A DNA stretch of 40,961 nt from Acrocarpospora macrocephala (GTDB taxonomy: Bacteria > Actinomycetota > Actinomycetes > Streptosporangiales > Streptosporangiaceae): positions 1-40,961 of the forward strand of contig NZ_BLAE01000090.1 in assembly GCF_009687865.1 (NCBI RefSeq). Reading direction: 5' to 3'. Below, in pieces: positions 15,993 through 23,652 of this stretch (its first letter is position 1; the number at the start of each line of letters is the position of its first letter). Made by a program: the position numbers and the translations under genes. Under the pieces are notes generated by a model. That model searched no databases, had not been told where the DNA came from, and saw only the letters and a list, made by a program, of their open reading frames with translations.

Positions 15993-16034
15993 GGAGAGTG
16001 GAGACCGGTCAGGTTGTGACTGGTTCTCTCCAGG
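15990..16034 (-). promoter_or_regulatory. Leader hairpin competing with the whiB7 attenuator (candidate antiterminator)
   Basis: Outer stem of 9 bp, CCTGGAGAG with CTCTCCAGG (15990-15998 with 16026-16034). Inner stem of 8 bp with one mismatch, 16004-16011 with 16017-16024, and a 5-nt loop. Its 3' arm in the transcript shares three bases (15990-15992) with the base of the terminator stem. The leader ORF stop codon (16009-16011) lies inside the inner stem, so a ribosome ending there would melt this hairpin. Assignment as antiterminator is inference; the three-base overlap is small. Confidence 0.55.
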
Positions 16035-16251
16035 CATATTGCGGACCCTGCACTCCGCCATTGGCGGTGTGGCTGGTCGGTGCGTCGCCCATCAGGCGGT
16101 CCGTGCGGACCGCGACATAGGCGGCGGCGGGGGCGTGGGTGGGCACAAGGGTGGCGCCGTTGAACGCTTCCGGACGGAAGGCCTTCTCCTGGCGCAGTTT
16201 CGCTTGCGCAGCACCCGCACGCGCGGTGGCGAGCCACGACGGCGATGACAT
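16009..16251 (-). CDS. Putative whiB7 leader ORF (uORF), 80 aa
   Basis: ATG 16251 with GGAGAG 7 nt upstream; a GTG at 16266 behind GGAGGTGA is an alternative start. It encodes 80 residues starting MSSPSWLATARAGAAQAKLR and ending YAWREPVTT. Third positions are strongly G/C in the body. The last ten codons include AGA, CCA, ACA and CAA, unusual for this genome, where the sequence also has to form the hairpin at 15990-16034. The stop lies 17 nt before the terminator stem. The likely role is sensing ribosome stalling to control whiB7 read-through. The peptide itself resembles nothing I recognise, and it could instead be an independent small protein. Confidence 0.55.
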   Translation of the reverse strand: MSSPSWLATARAGAAQAKLRQEKAFRPEAFNGATLVPTHAPAAAYVAVRTDRLMGDAPTSHTANGGVQGPQYAWREPVTT

Positions 16252-16327
16252 GCTGATGCTCTCCACTGGGCTCACCTCCACTCGAATGCGATTCGCCGGA
16301 CAGGACCGTCCGACTTGCTTGAGCATG

Positions 16328-16366
16328 ACCCTAAACGGGAACCCGACAACCGGGCAACCTATTTTC
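16328..16366 (-). promoter_or_regulatory. whiB7 promoter with WhiB7-type AT-rich element
   Basis: On the minus strand: AT-rich block GAAAAT (16361-16366), three bases, -35 TTGCCC (16352-16357), 18-nt spacer, -10 TAGGGT (16328-16333). An AT-rich block exactly 3 bp upstream of a GTTG-type -35 is the known signature of WhiB7-activated promoters, so whiB7 is probably autoactivated. The expected transcript start near 16321 gives a leader of about 435 nt before the whiB7 ATG. Confidence 0.75.
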
Positions 16367-16385
16367 TACCTGGGAATATACGGCT

Positions 16386-16613
16386 GGCCGAACAGAAACG
16401 AGCGGTGCCGCGCCGACCGCGGGCCGATTTCCGCTGACAGCCCAGGTAGTACGGCATCTGCGCAGCTGAGGGCCGATAGCGGACAACTCACACCCCGGTA
16501 TATAACAGTTCGGCCACGGGCTTCGGCAGCGATAAGCAGAGTCAGGAGGAAGGCGTCCTCATGACGCGACACGTCATCTCGCATGATTGAACCGGCGGCG
16601 GGAGCGGTTCCCC
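16386..16613. other. Intergenic region upstream of the whiB7 promoter
   Basis: About 230 bp of lower GC content than its surroundings with no supported gene. Frames on both strands (for example 16366-16584 minus) lack a ribosome site and recognisable protein. It may hold the promoter for the truncated plus-strand frame at 16614. Confidence 0.35.
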
Positions 16614-16799
16614 ATGAAGGACCGGCTGGAACTGCTGGCTGTGCTTGAGCGCTGCCGGCCGGTCACACTGGTGGTCGACGTCGAGCCGTTCGTGGTCGGG
16701 TGGAACATACCTGCGGGAGCGTTCTCCGGGAGCGCGGCTAGCTCCCCCGAATCATGCACTCCTGCACCGCAGACACCGCCAGGTCCCCCGCAGGCGTGA
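16614..16799 (+). pseudogene. 5' fragment of an unknown gene, cut off at the tesB remnant
   Basis: ATG 16614 follows GGGAGCGG. The first ~37 codons have good coding character (MKDRLELLAVLERCRPVTLV and on to IPAGAF). From about 16738 the frame runs through the antisense strand of a tesB 3' remnant, so the original 3' half is gone and the last ~20 residues are accidental. The parent gene is not recognised. Confidence 0.35.
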
Positions 16800-16843
16800 A
16801 CATCTGGCGGCGTGTCAGCCTTCGGGCGTGGCCGGACCAGGGC
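16738..16843 (-). pseudogene. tesB 3'-end remnant A
   Basis: Reading minus strand, PWSGHARRLTRRQMF followed by TPAGDLAVSAVQECMIRGS and a TAG stop (16738-16740). This matches the last ~35 residues of the thioesterase gene at 20618-21487. The frame is kept but the GGARGLAQG segment is altered. The DNA core ATCATGCACTCCTGCA (16751-16766) is identical to the other two copies. The front of the gene is missing. This is an in-frame relic, not an expressed gene. Confidence 0.75.
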
Positions 16844-16892
16844 GGATGCAACGGGAGTAGTCACCTGGCATGCGGCCGGCCTACCCGCCCGG

Positions 16893-17324
16893 TCATGGGC
16901 GAGGCGCCCGGCGGTCCCGCCGCTCTTCTAGTTCTTCCGCGCTCACCGGGATGAGCATCGGCTGCCCGGCCACACCGAACATCGTGACGACGAAGGCGGT
17001 TTCCGCGCCCGGGAGGTTGTTCGCGTCCTGGTAGTGGATGACGTCGCCGCCCGGCTCCCAGAACGACTCTCCGGCCTTGACGACCCGCTGGGGTTCGCCT
17101 TCCAGCTCGAAGATCATCTCGCCTTTGATCATGTACCCGAACGCGGGACCGGTGTGGCGGTGCGGCGGATTGCCCGCGCTGCCCGGCGGCAGAGTGACCA
17201 GGATCGTCATCGCCTCGGCGTTGTCGGGCACCGGTGGCATCGGCACCGACGAGATGAGTTCCAGCTTCGGCGGCGGAGTAGTCGCGTTGGGGTTCTCGAG
17301 GTGGTGCGAATGTTCGATACCCAT
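16893..17324 (-). CDS. Cupin domain protein
   Basis: 143 residues with a single cupin barrel. Motif 1 is HRHTGPAFGYMIKGEM with two His as possible metal ligands and GEMIFELEG completing it. Motif 2 is around PGGDVIHYQDANN. The conserved glutamate and the second-motif pattern are only partly kept, so metal use is uncertain. Small cupins of this kind act as isomerases, dioxygenases or binding proteins. ATG 17324 is preceded on the minus strand by GGAGGCAGG. It lies next to tesB remnant A in a segment that appears rearranged. Confidence 0.8.
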   Translation of the reverse strand: MGIEHSHHLENPNATTPPPKLELISSVPMPPVPDNAEAMTILVTLPPGSAGNPPHRHTGPAFGYMIKGEMIFELEGEPQRVVKAGESFWEPGGDVIHYQDANNLPGAETAFVVTMFGVAGQPMLIPVSAEELEERRDRRAPRP

Positions 17325-17451
17325 CGGTTCCTGCCTCCTCCGTGGTCGTTCCTGTTGCCAGCCTAGACAAGCGGCGATCCGTGAGTGTCACCAGGTGGTC
17401 ACAGAGCGCTTATCACCCCTGGCGGCATAGGCCCGGTTGGCGCGGGAGCGC

Positions 17452-17541
17452 GGTTTCCCCGCGCAGGCGTGGACGGCGAGTCACCGGAGCCTGGCTCGAC
17501 GACCCGGCGACTGGTTTCCCCGCGCAGGCGGGGTTGGCGAC
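17452..17541. CRISPR. Two-repeat CRISPR-like element (type I-E-like repeat), no cas genes
   Basis: GGTTTCCCCGCGCAGGCG occurs at 17452 and again at 17513, exactly 61 bp apart. That equals a 29-nt repeat plus a 32-nt spacer, the type I-E period. The second copy continues GGGTTGGCGAC, giving the internal palindrome CCCCGC/GCGGGG typical of that repeat class. Over 29 positions the two copies differ at four. The single 32-nt intervening sequence is 17481-17512. No further copies at the expected positions and no cas genes are in the window. It could be an orphan relic or a chance duplication. Confidence 0.5.
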
Positions 17542-17570
17542 CGTCCCGCCCTTGCCGCGCACGTGGCCGG

Positions 17571-18494
17571 CTATTCGCCTGCCGTGACCCGGATGATCGT
17601 CCTGCCGGGGGTGCGCTGGGCGGGCGCGAACGCGGCGGGCGCCTCGGCGAGCGGCCGTACGGCCCCGATGATCGGGCGGAGCCGGCCGTCCCGGAGCCGC
17701 CAGGCCAGGTCCGCGAGCCGGGCGCGGTCGGGTTCGACGATGAAGAAGATCGCCTGCCCGTCGGGGGGCCGGACCGTGGGTGGCGAGGCGATGGTGACCA
17801 GCGTGCCGCCGGCGCGCACCAGCGCGGCCGAGCGGTCCAGGATGTCGCCGCCGATCACGTCGAACACCACGTCGACCTGGCCGGCGTCGTCCAGGGGATC
17901 GGCCTGCAGGTCGAGGAAGGCGTGCGCGCCGAGACCGAGTGCGGTGTCCCTGTCGCCGGCCCTGCCGGTGCCGATCACTCGGGCGCCCGCCTCGCGCGCG
18001 AGCTGCACCGCGAGAGAGCCGACGCTGCCCGCGGCGCCGTGGATCAGGACGGTCTGTCCGGCGGCGAGGCGGCCGTGGTCGAACAGGCCCTGCCATGCGG
18101 TCAGTCCTGAAATCGGCAGTGCGGCGGCCACGGTGTGGTCGATGTCGGCCGACAGTGGCGCGAGGTTGCGGGCCTCCACCGCCACGTACTCGGCCAGCGA
18201 GCCGTTGCGGGTCCAGTCGGTCAGCCCGAACACCCGCTGGCCGACGGTCAGGCCGGTCGTTCCGTACCCCAGCTCGGCGACGACACCCGACACCTCGTGC
18301 CCGGGCACGCTCGGCGTCCGGTCGCGGCCCGCGCGATCGGCCCACGTTCCCGGCCAGTCGAGCTCTCCGCGGGTGAACCCGGCAGCATGCACCCGTACGA
18401 TGACGTCGTTCTCGGCGGCGTGGGGGTAGGGCTCCTCCGTCAGGGAAAGCCCGGCCAGACCGGCGGCGCGGTCTCGGACGGTGATGGCTCGCAT
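17571..18494 (-). CDS. NADP-dependent quinone oxidoreductase-like MDR protein (zinc-free)
   Basis: 307 residues of the medium-chain dehydrogenase/reductase superfamily, zeta-crystallin-like branch. GroES-like N-terminal domain with PGHEVSGVVAELG; Rossmann domain starting VLIHGAAGSVGSLAVQLA, followed by ARVIGTGRAGDR suggesting NADPH preference. The zinc-binding cysteines of alcohol dehydrogenases are absent. Such enzymes reduce quinones or enones in the cytosol. It sits between tesB remnant B, ending about 45 bp upstream, and the CRISPR-like element downstream. It is probably a recent arrival compared with the conserved block. Confidence 0.85.
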   Translation of the reverse strand: MRAITVRDRAAGLAGLSLTEEPYPHAAENDVIVRVHAAGFTRGELDWPGTWADRAGRDRTPSVPGHEVSGVVAELGYGTTGLTVGQRVFGLTDWTRNGSLAEYVAVEARNLAPLSADIDHTVAAALPISGLTAWQGLFDHGRLAAGQTVLIHGAAGSVGSLAVQLAREAGARVIGTGRAGDRDTALGLGAHAFLDLQADPLDDAGQVDVVFDVIGGDILDRSAALVRAGGTLVTIASPPTVRPPDGQAIFFIVEPDRARLADLAWRLRDGRLRPIIGAVRPLAEAPAAFAPAQRTPGRTIIRVTAGE

Positions 18495-18537
18495 GGTGGG
18501 TCCTGAGAGATCGCGTGCGTGTTCGGCCAGTTCAGAG

Positions 18538-18650
18538 CTAGCTTACGCGGATCATGCACTCCTGCACGACGGACACAGCGAACTCTCCAGCGGGCGTGAA
18601 CATCTGGCCCTGGGCGAGTCCGCGCGCGCCCCCCGACCAGGGGTCAGCGG
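18538..18650 (-). pseudogene. tesB 3'-end remnant B
   Basis: Reading minus strand, DPWSGGARGLAQGQMF followed by TPAGEFAVSVVQECMIRVS and a TAG stop (18538-18540), a close match to the C-terminus of the intact thioesterase at 20618-21487. Homology begins directly at the stop codon of the upstream ABC1 gene (18644-18646), so the ABC1 gene ends at the junction. The changes versus the intact copy are mostly conservative, indicating an old copy that was once under coding constraint. Confidence 0.8.
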
Positions 18651-20605
18651 CGGTGGAAGACCAGGGCGAGCGAGCGCAGCGCGAGTATGAAGCCGACCAG
18701 CAGCATCGCGCCGCCTATCAGCGAGAACAGCCGCACGCCGGGGGCCACCGTCGGGCCCGCGTCCGCCACCATGAGCACGATCGCGCCCAGCGTCGCCGTG
18801 GCGGCGAGTATGGCGATCACCACCTGGTGCACGAGGCCGGTCAGGAAGCCGCGGTCGCGCTCGTCCGAAAGCGGCCTGATGTTGATCGAGATCCTGCCGT
18901 GCTCCAGGTCCTCGGCCAGCTTGTTGATCCGCCTGGGCAGCCGTTGCAGGAGCGGGAGGTAGGCCGCCATGCGGCTCTCCAGGTCGGCCCGCACCGCCTG
19001 GGGCTCGGTGGCCTCGCGCATCATCTCCCTGCCCTGCCGCCTGACCGCGCTCACCACGTCGAGGTCGGAGCTGATCAGGGTGAGGGTGCCGTCGAGTGCG
19101 GCCAGCGCGCGGAAGGCGCCCGCGATCTGCGGCGGCACGGCGAAGCCGTACGCGTGGATCAGCTTGAACAGCGCGGCGAACATCCCCGAGCTGCCGCCAC
19201 TGCCGAAGCCGGCGCGGTAGCGGACGATGAGCTGGCCGACGTCTCGTTCGAGGTCCCGTTCCACCAACCCTTCCGGCCTGTCCAGCATCTCGATGAGAGA
19301 GTCGGTGGCGACGATCGCGTCGTTGTTGTCGATGGCCAGCAGCAGCATGCCGAGCGCGTTGCGGGTCGGCTGGTCGAGACGGCCGACCGAGCCGAAGTCG
19401 AGCAGGCCGAGACCGCTGTCCGGGGTGATGAGGATGTTGCCGGGGTGCAGGTCGGCGTGGAAGACGCCAGTGCGTACGAGCTGCCTGAGCACCTCGCTGA
19501 GCAGGCGTTCGGCGAGGTCCTTCCGGGTGGCGGCGGGCAGGGCCGCCAGCAGCGCGCCCGCGTCGCCGACCGGGGTGCCCTCCAGGCGGTCCATGACGAG
19601 GAGCCTGCTGGTGGAGTGCTTGTCGTGGGCGGTGGGCACGCGTACGCCGCCGTCCAGGGTGGCCGCGATGGTGCGCAGGTTGTCGAGCTCGACGGTGTAG
19701 TCGAGTTCCTCGTCCAGGGAGGCGGCGAAGCCCTCCGCCAGCCTGGTCACGCGCAGCGACCTGCCCCACGGCGTGGCGCGCTCCAGCCACCGCGCGAGCC
19801 TGATGATGATCTCGACGTCGGAGGTGACCTGTTTGCGCGCGCCGGGGCGCTGCACCTTGAGCACGACGGGTGTGCCGTCCAGCAGTTCCGCGGTGTGGAC
19901 CTGAGCCACCGAGGCGGAGGCGAGCGGATCGGGGTCGACGGAGCGGAAAACCTCGCCGAGCGGCCTGCCGAGTTCCTCCTCGATGGCCTGCTCGATCTGC
20001 GGCCACGGCTCGGGCCCGGCCCTGGTCTGCAGGGTGGCGAGCTGGTCGGCGAAGACCTCGGGGACGAGGTCGCGCCTGGTGGAGAGCATCTGGCCGAGTT
20101 TGACGAAGGTGACGCCGCCCTCGTTCAGCGCGGCACGCAGTGAGCGGGCGATTGCGCTCTGCCCTTCGCGGGCCTTGCGGCGCCCGCCCAGGTAGCCGCT
20201 CAGCCCGTGCTTGGCCGCGATCCGTACGACCTGGGTGTAGCGCCGCGCCCTCTTCCTGCGCGCCTTCCACCCGCGCAGCAGCGCCGGCGGCGAGGGCAGC
20301 GTGCCCGTCGGGATGAAGAGTTCGAGCAGGACCAGGACGACCAGGCCCAGCACGAAGACCGATGCCGTGATCAGCGTGGCGATGGCGAAGAGCACCCCGA
20401 GCGGAGCGTTGGCCCGGCCGTCGACGTAGATGCCGGTCTGCTCGCTGATGTAGACGACGGCCCACGAGATGGTCGCGCCCGTGAACAGGCCGATGACGAT
20501 GGAGCGCGGCCAGCCCGCGGGCACGCCCAGTGCCTTCCGGGCGATGACCGCGATGAGCAGCGCGTTCAGGAACGGGGCGACGATGGACAGCAGGTCAGGC
20601 ATCAC
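18644..20605 (-). CDS. ABC1/AarF (UbiB) kinase-like membrane protein, 653 aa
   Basis: The long bacterial UbiB type. N-terminal hydrophobic segments lie at about 5-25, 35-55 and 70-98. The ABC1 core carries KLGQ (169-172), ASAS (229-232), the invariant lysine in VLKVQ (K250), ELDY (300-303), HADLHPGN (383-390) and LLDFG (401-405). Two C-terminal transmembrane helices follow (~590-640). UbiB proteins are ATPases that help extract or traffic polyprenyl-quinone and related lipids at the membrane. GTG 20605 or ATG 20602 start, 12 bp after the tesB stop, so it is probably in the uvrD2-tesB operon. It is flanked by the intact tesB 3' end and remnant B. Confidence 0.88.
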   Translation of the reverse strand: MMPDLLSIVAPFLNALLIAVIARKALGVPAGWPRSIVIGLFTGATISWAVVYISEQTGIYVDGRANAPLGVLFAIATLITASVFVLGLVVLVLLELFIPTGTLPSPPALLRGWKARRKRARRYTQVVRIAAKHGLSGYLGGRRKAREGQSAIARSLRAALNEGGVTFVKLGQMLSTRRDLVPEVFADQLATLQTRAGPEPWPQIEQAIEEELGRPLGEVFRSVDPDPLASASVAQVHTAELLDGTPVVLKVQRPGARKQVTSDVEIIIRLARWLERATPWGRSLRVTRLAEGFAASLDEELDYTVELDNLRTIAATLDGGVRVPTAHDKHSTSRLLVMDRLEGTPVGDAGALLAALPAATRKDLAERLLSEVLRQLVRTGVFHADLHPGNILITPDSGLGLLDFGSVGRLDQPTRNALGMLLLAIDNNDAIVATDSLIEMLDRPEGLVERDLERDVGQLIVRYRAGFGSGGSSGMFAALFKLIHAYGFAVPPQIAGAFRALAALDGTLTLISSDLDVVSAVRRQGREMMREATEPQAVRADLESRMAAYLPLLQRLPRRINKLAEDLEHGRISINIRPLSDERDRGFLTGLVHQVVIAILAATATLGAIVLMVADAGPTVAPGVRLFSLIGGAMLLVGFILALRSLALVFHRR

Positions 20606-20617
20606 GGAACCCGTGTT

Positions 20618-21487
20618 TCACCTGGTCATCCGAATCATGCACTCCTGCACAACAGACACCGCCAGGTCTCCCGAAGGCGTGAACATCTGGCCCTGGGCGA
20701 GGCCGCGTGCGCCTCCCGACCAGGGGGACTCCTGGGCGTAGAGGACCCAGTCGTCGACGCGGAAGCGCTGGTGGAACCACATGGCGTGGTCGAGGGAGGC
20801 GCCGGTCACGTTGGAGGCGCCCCAGGCCAGGCCGTGGGCGAGGAGCACGGTGTCGACCAGGGTGAAGTCGGAGGCGTACGCGGCGAGGACGACGTGCAGG
20901 AGGGGGTCGTCGGGTAGTTCGGCGTCGTAGCGGAACCAGACGCTGTTCTCGGCGCTGATCAGGCTGGGATCTTTCTGGGCTTCCCAGGTGAGGGCGTTCA
21001 CGTAGCGGGCGTCGACGGCGCGGGGTTTGCTGAGCCAGTCGCGCCATTCGGGGTTGTCGCCGACGACGGCGCGCATGCGCTCCTGGAAGGGGGCGAGGGT
21101 CTCGGGGTCGGGCGCGGCGGGCATGACGACGGCCTGGTGGTGCACGCCGGGCTCGGCGATGTGGAAGGAGACCGACATGGTGAAGATGGCCTTGCCGTGC
21201 TGGATGGCCTGCACCCGGCGAGTGGTGAACGAGCGGCCGTCGCGGACGCGTTCGACGTTGTAGACGATCGGGATGGCGGGGTCGCCGGGGCGGATGAAGT
21301 AGGCGTGCAGCGAGTGCACGTCGCGCTCGTCCGGCAGGGTACGGCCCGCGGCCACCAGCGCCTGCGCCGCCACCTGCCCGCCGAAGACCCGCTGGATGCG
21401 CTCCTCGGGGGATCTCCCCCGGAAGATGTCCAGCTCGATCTGCTCCAGGTCGAGCAGGTCGAGCACTTCCTTGAGCGCCGAGTTCAC
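20618..21487 (-). CDS. tesB: Acyl-CoA thioesterase II (TesB family)
   Basis: 289-residue double hot-dog acyl-CoA thioesterase, hydrolysing acyl-CoA to free acid and CoA in the cytosol. Landmarks: FGGQVAAQALVAAGRT near residue 35-50, HSLHAYFIRPGDP, the second hot-dog with HAMWFHQRFRVDDWVLY, and the terminal GQMFTPSGDLAVSVVQECMI. GTG at 21487 follows GGGGAGGAC and overlaps the uvrD2 stop (GTGTGA), so it is coupled to uvrD2. A longer frame opening at 22234 lies inside uvrD2 and is rejected. Its last ~105 bp exist twice more downstream as in-frame remnants (16738-16843, 18538-18650). Confidence 0.92.
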   Translation of the reverse strand: MNSALKEVLDLLDLEQIELDIFRGRSPEERIQRVFGGQVAAQALVAAGRTLPDERDVHSLHAYFIRPGDPAIPIVYNVERVRDGRSFTTRRVQAIQHGKAIFTMSVSFHIAEPGVHHQAVVMPAAPDPETLAPFQERMRAVVGDNPEWRDWLSKPRAVDARYVNALTWEAQKDPSLISAENSVWFRYDAELPDDPLLHVVLAAYASDFTLVDTVLLAHGLAWGASNVTGASLDHAMWFHQRFRVDDWVLYAQESPWSGGARGLAQGQMFTPSGDLAVSVVQECMIRMTR

Positions 21488-23526
21488 ACGTCCTCCCCGA
21501 CCTTCCTGCACAGTTCCAGCACGGCTTGACCGTATCGGTCCAGTTTTACCCTGCCGATACCGGCGATCGAGAGTAGGGCTTCCTCGGTGGTGGGAACCCG
21601 CTCGGCGATGGCCTGGAGCGTGACGTCGGTGAAGATCACGTAGGTGGGGACTTTGGTCTCCTTGGCCATGGTGGCCCGCCAGGACTTGAGGCCTTCCAGG
21701 AGTGCTTCGTCGTAGTGGGCGGGGCAGGTCGCGCAGCGCCCGAGCTTCTGTTCTGCGGCCAGGGCGAGGGTACGGCCGCAGACGCGGCAGCCGACGGGCG
21801 TGGCCATGGTGCGCCGAGGCGCCGCCGGTTGTTCGGGGCGGGGGGCGGGAGCCGTACGGGGTGAGAGGCCTTCGAGGAAGCGGGACGGGCGGCGGGCGCG
21901 GCGGGCGCCGGGGGTGCGGGCGAGGGCCCAGGAGATGTGCAGGTGCTCGCGGGCGCGGGTGACGCCGACGTAGAGCAGCCGGCGTTCCTCTTCGATCTGT
22001 TCGGGGGTCTCGGCATAGATGATCGGGAGCATGCCGTCGGTGGCCCCGACCAGGAAGACGGCATCCCATTCGAGGCCTTTGGCGGCGTGCAGGGACGCCA
22101 AGGTGACACCTTCCTGCGGCGGCGCGTGCTGCTCGGCCGCCCGGCGTTCGAGTTCGGCGACGAAGCCGGGGAGCTCGGTCCCGGTGGCCGCCATGTCCTC
22201 GGCGAGTTCTGCGAGGGCGTTCAGCGACTCCCATTTGGCCCGTGCGGTCCCCCCGGCGGGCGGCTCATGAGATAGGCCGATCCCGGCCAGAATCGCGTGT
22301 ACGGCGGGCGCCAGCGGCTCCGCGTCGTTGGCCGAGCGGGCGGCCCCGCGCAGCAGCACGACGGCCTGCCGGACTTCGGGGCGCTCGAAGAACCGTTCGG
22401 CGCCGCGCAGCAGGTAGGGCACCCCGGCGTCGGTGAACGCCTGCTCGTACGCCTCCGACTGGGCGTTGATCCGGAACAGCACGGCGATCTCGCGGGTGGG
22501 CACCCCGTCGGCCATCAGCTTCTTGACGGTGAGCGCGACCCCGAGCGCTTCGGCGGGCTCGTCGTCGTACTCCGCGAAGACGGGCTGCGGCCCGGGGGGA
22601 CGCTGCGCGACGAGGTCGAGCCGGTGCACCGACTTGCTCATGATCCGGTTGGCGAGGGTGACCACCTCGGGGGTGGAGCGGTAGTCGCGGACGAGGCGGA
22701 TCACCTGCGCGCCGGGATGTTCCACCGCGAAGTTGGTCAGATAGTGCGGAGTCGCCCCGGTGAAGGAGTAGATGGTCTGGTTCGGGTCGCCGACCACGCA
22801 CAGGTCGTCCCGGCCGCCCAGCCAGGTGTCCAGGAGCAGCTTCTGCAGCGGGTTGACGTCCTGGTACTCGTCGACGACGAAATACCGGTACTGGGAGCGG
22901 ATCTGGGCGGCCACCTCGCGGTGTTCGGTCATCACGGCGGCGGTGAGTTCGAGGATGGTCTCGAAGTCGACGAGGTGGCGCGTTCTGCGCAGGTTCTCGT
23001 AGCCCTCGTAGAGGCGGGCCAGCTGGTCGGGCGGGACGGGCGTGCTGCGGCGGGCCTTGGCGGCGGCGGCCGGGTAGTCCTCGGGGCCGATTTGGGTGAC
23101 CTTGGCCCATTCGATCTCGCTGGCCACGTCGCGGAGCTCGGCGCGGTCGGGGGTGCGGCGCAGCTGCCGGGCGGCCTCGATCAGCAGCGGGAGCTTGGAC
23201 TCCACCACCTGGGGCGGGTCGCCGCCGATGACGCGCGGCCAGAAGTAGCTGAGCTGGCGGAGCGCGGCCGCGTGGAAGGTCCTGGCCTGCACGCCGGGCG
23301 CGCCCAGCCGGCGCAGGCGCTGTTTGAGCTCGCCCGCCGCGCGGGTGGTGAAGGTGACCGCGAGCACGCTCTGCGGATCGACGCCGCCGGATCGCACCGC
23401 ATGCGCGATCCGGTGGGTTATCGCCCGGGTTTTCCCAGTTCCGGCCCCCGCGAGCACGCACACCGGTCCGCGCACCGCCAGGGCGACCTCACGCTGTTCC
23501 GGATCGAGACCCTCCAGAACGTCCAA
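21484..23526 (-). CDS. uvrD2: ATP-dependent 3'-5' DNA helicase UvrD2
   Basis: 680-residue superfamily 1A helicase of the actinobacterial UvrD2 type. Walker A GAGTGKT near residues 27-33, DEYQD (Walker B), GDPNQTIYSF, and LHAAKGLEW motif with VTRARE near the end of the motor. The C-terminal part has the tetracysteine CRVC...CATC (residues 580-601) and an HRDC domain (~625-680), the combination that defines UvrD2. TTG 23526 after GGGGAG gives MDVLEGLDPEQRE, matching the usual start; the frame also opens upstream at 23589. It is the first gene of a unit with tesB and the large ABC1 gene, and divergent from a secreted hydrolase. UvrD2 is essential in mycobacteria. Confidence 0.93.
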   Translation of the reverse strand: MDVLEGLDPEQREVALAVRGPVCVLAGAGTGKTRAITHRIAHAVRSGGVDPQSVLAVTFTTRAAGELKQRLRRLGAPGVQARTFHAAALRQLSYFWPRVIGGDPPQVVESKLPLLIEAARQLRRTPDRAELRDVASEIEWAKVTQIGPEDYPAAAAKARRSTPVPPDQLARLYEGYENLRRTRHLVDFETILELTAAVMTEHREVAAQIRSQYRYFVVDEYQDVNPLQKLLLDTWLGGRDDLCVVGDPNQTIYSFTGATPHYLTNFAVEHPGAQVIRLVRDYRSTPEVVTLANRIMSKSVHRLDLVAQRPPGPQPVFAEYDDEPAEALGVALTVKKLMADGVPTREIAVLFRINAQSEAYEQAFTDAGVPYLLRGAERFFERPEVRQAVVLLRGAARSANDAEPLAPAVHAILAGIGLSHEPPAGGTARAKWESLNALAELAEDMAATGTELPGFVAELERRAAEQHAPPQEGVTLASLHAAKGLEWDAVFLVGATDGMLPIIYAETPEQIEEERRLLYVGVTRAREHLHISWALARTPGARRARRPSRFLEGLSPRTAPAPRPEQPAAPRRTMATPVGCRVCGRTLALAAEQKLGRCATCPAHYDEALLEGLKSWRATMAKETKVPTYVIFTDVTLQAIAERVPTTEEALLSIAGIGRVKLDRYGQAVLELCRKVGEDV

Positions 23527-23652
23527 ATAGGGCTCCCCAACGTGCGGATGACCGGATCTGCTGGCATCATCCTTCCAGCAGCCGACCAAGTGTGTCTCAA
23601 GACCGGGTCAGCCACAGGCAAACAGGAACCGCTCGCGGGAGGAACGAGGACC

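Noticed and set aside
15621-16061. Longer N-terminus for WhiB7
   Set aside because: The extension would run through the attenuator and leader; the 87-residue form from 15884 has the ribosome site and the usual WhiB7 N-terminus.
16614-21487. Segment considered as an integrated phage or conjugative element
   Set aside because: No integrase, relaxase, transposase or phage structural genes are present; only short direct repeats of a gene end support integration.
22297-23652. Long upstream extension of the secreted hydrolase frame
   Set aside because: It covers the antisense strand of uvrD2. The signal peptide begins at the TTG at 23653, so the extension is not translated.
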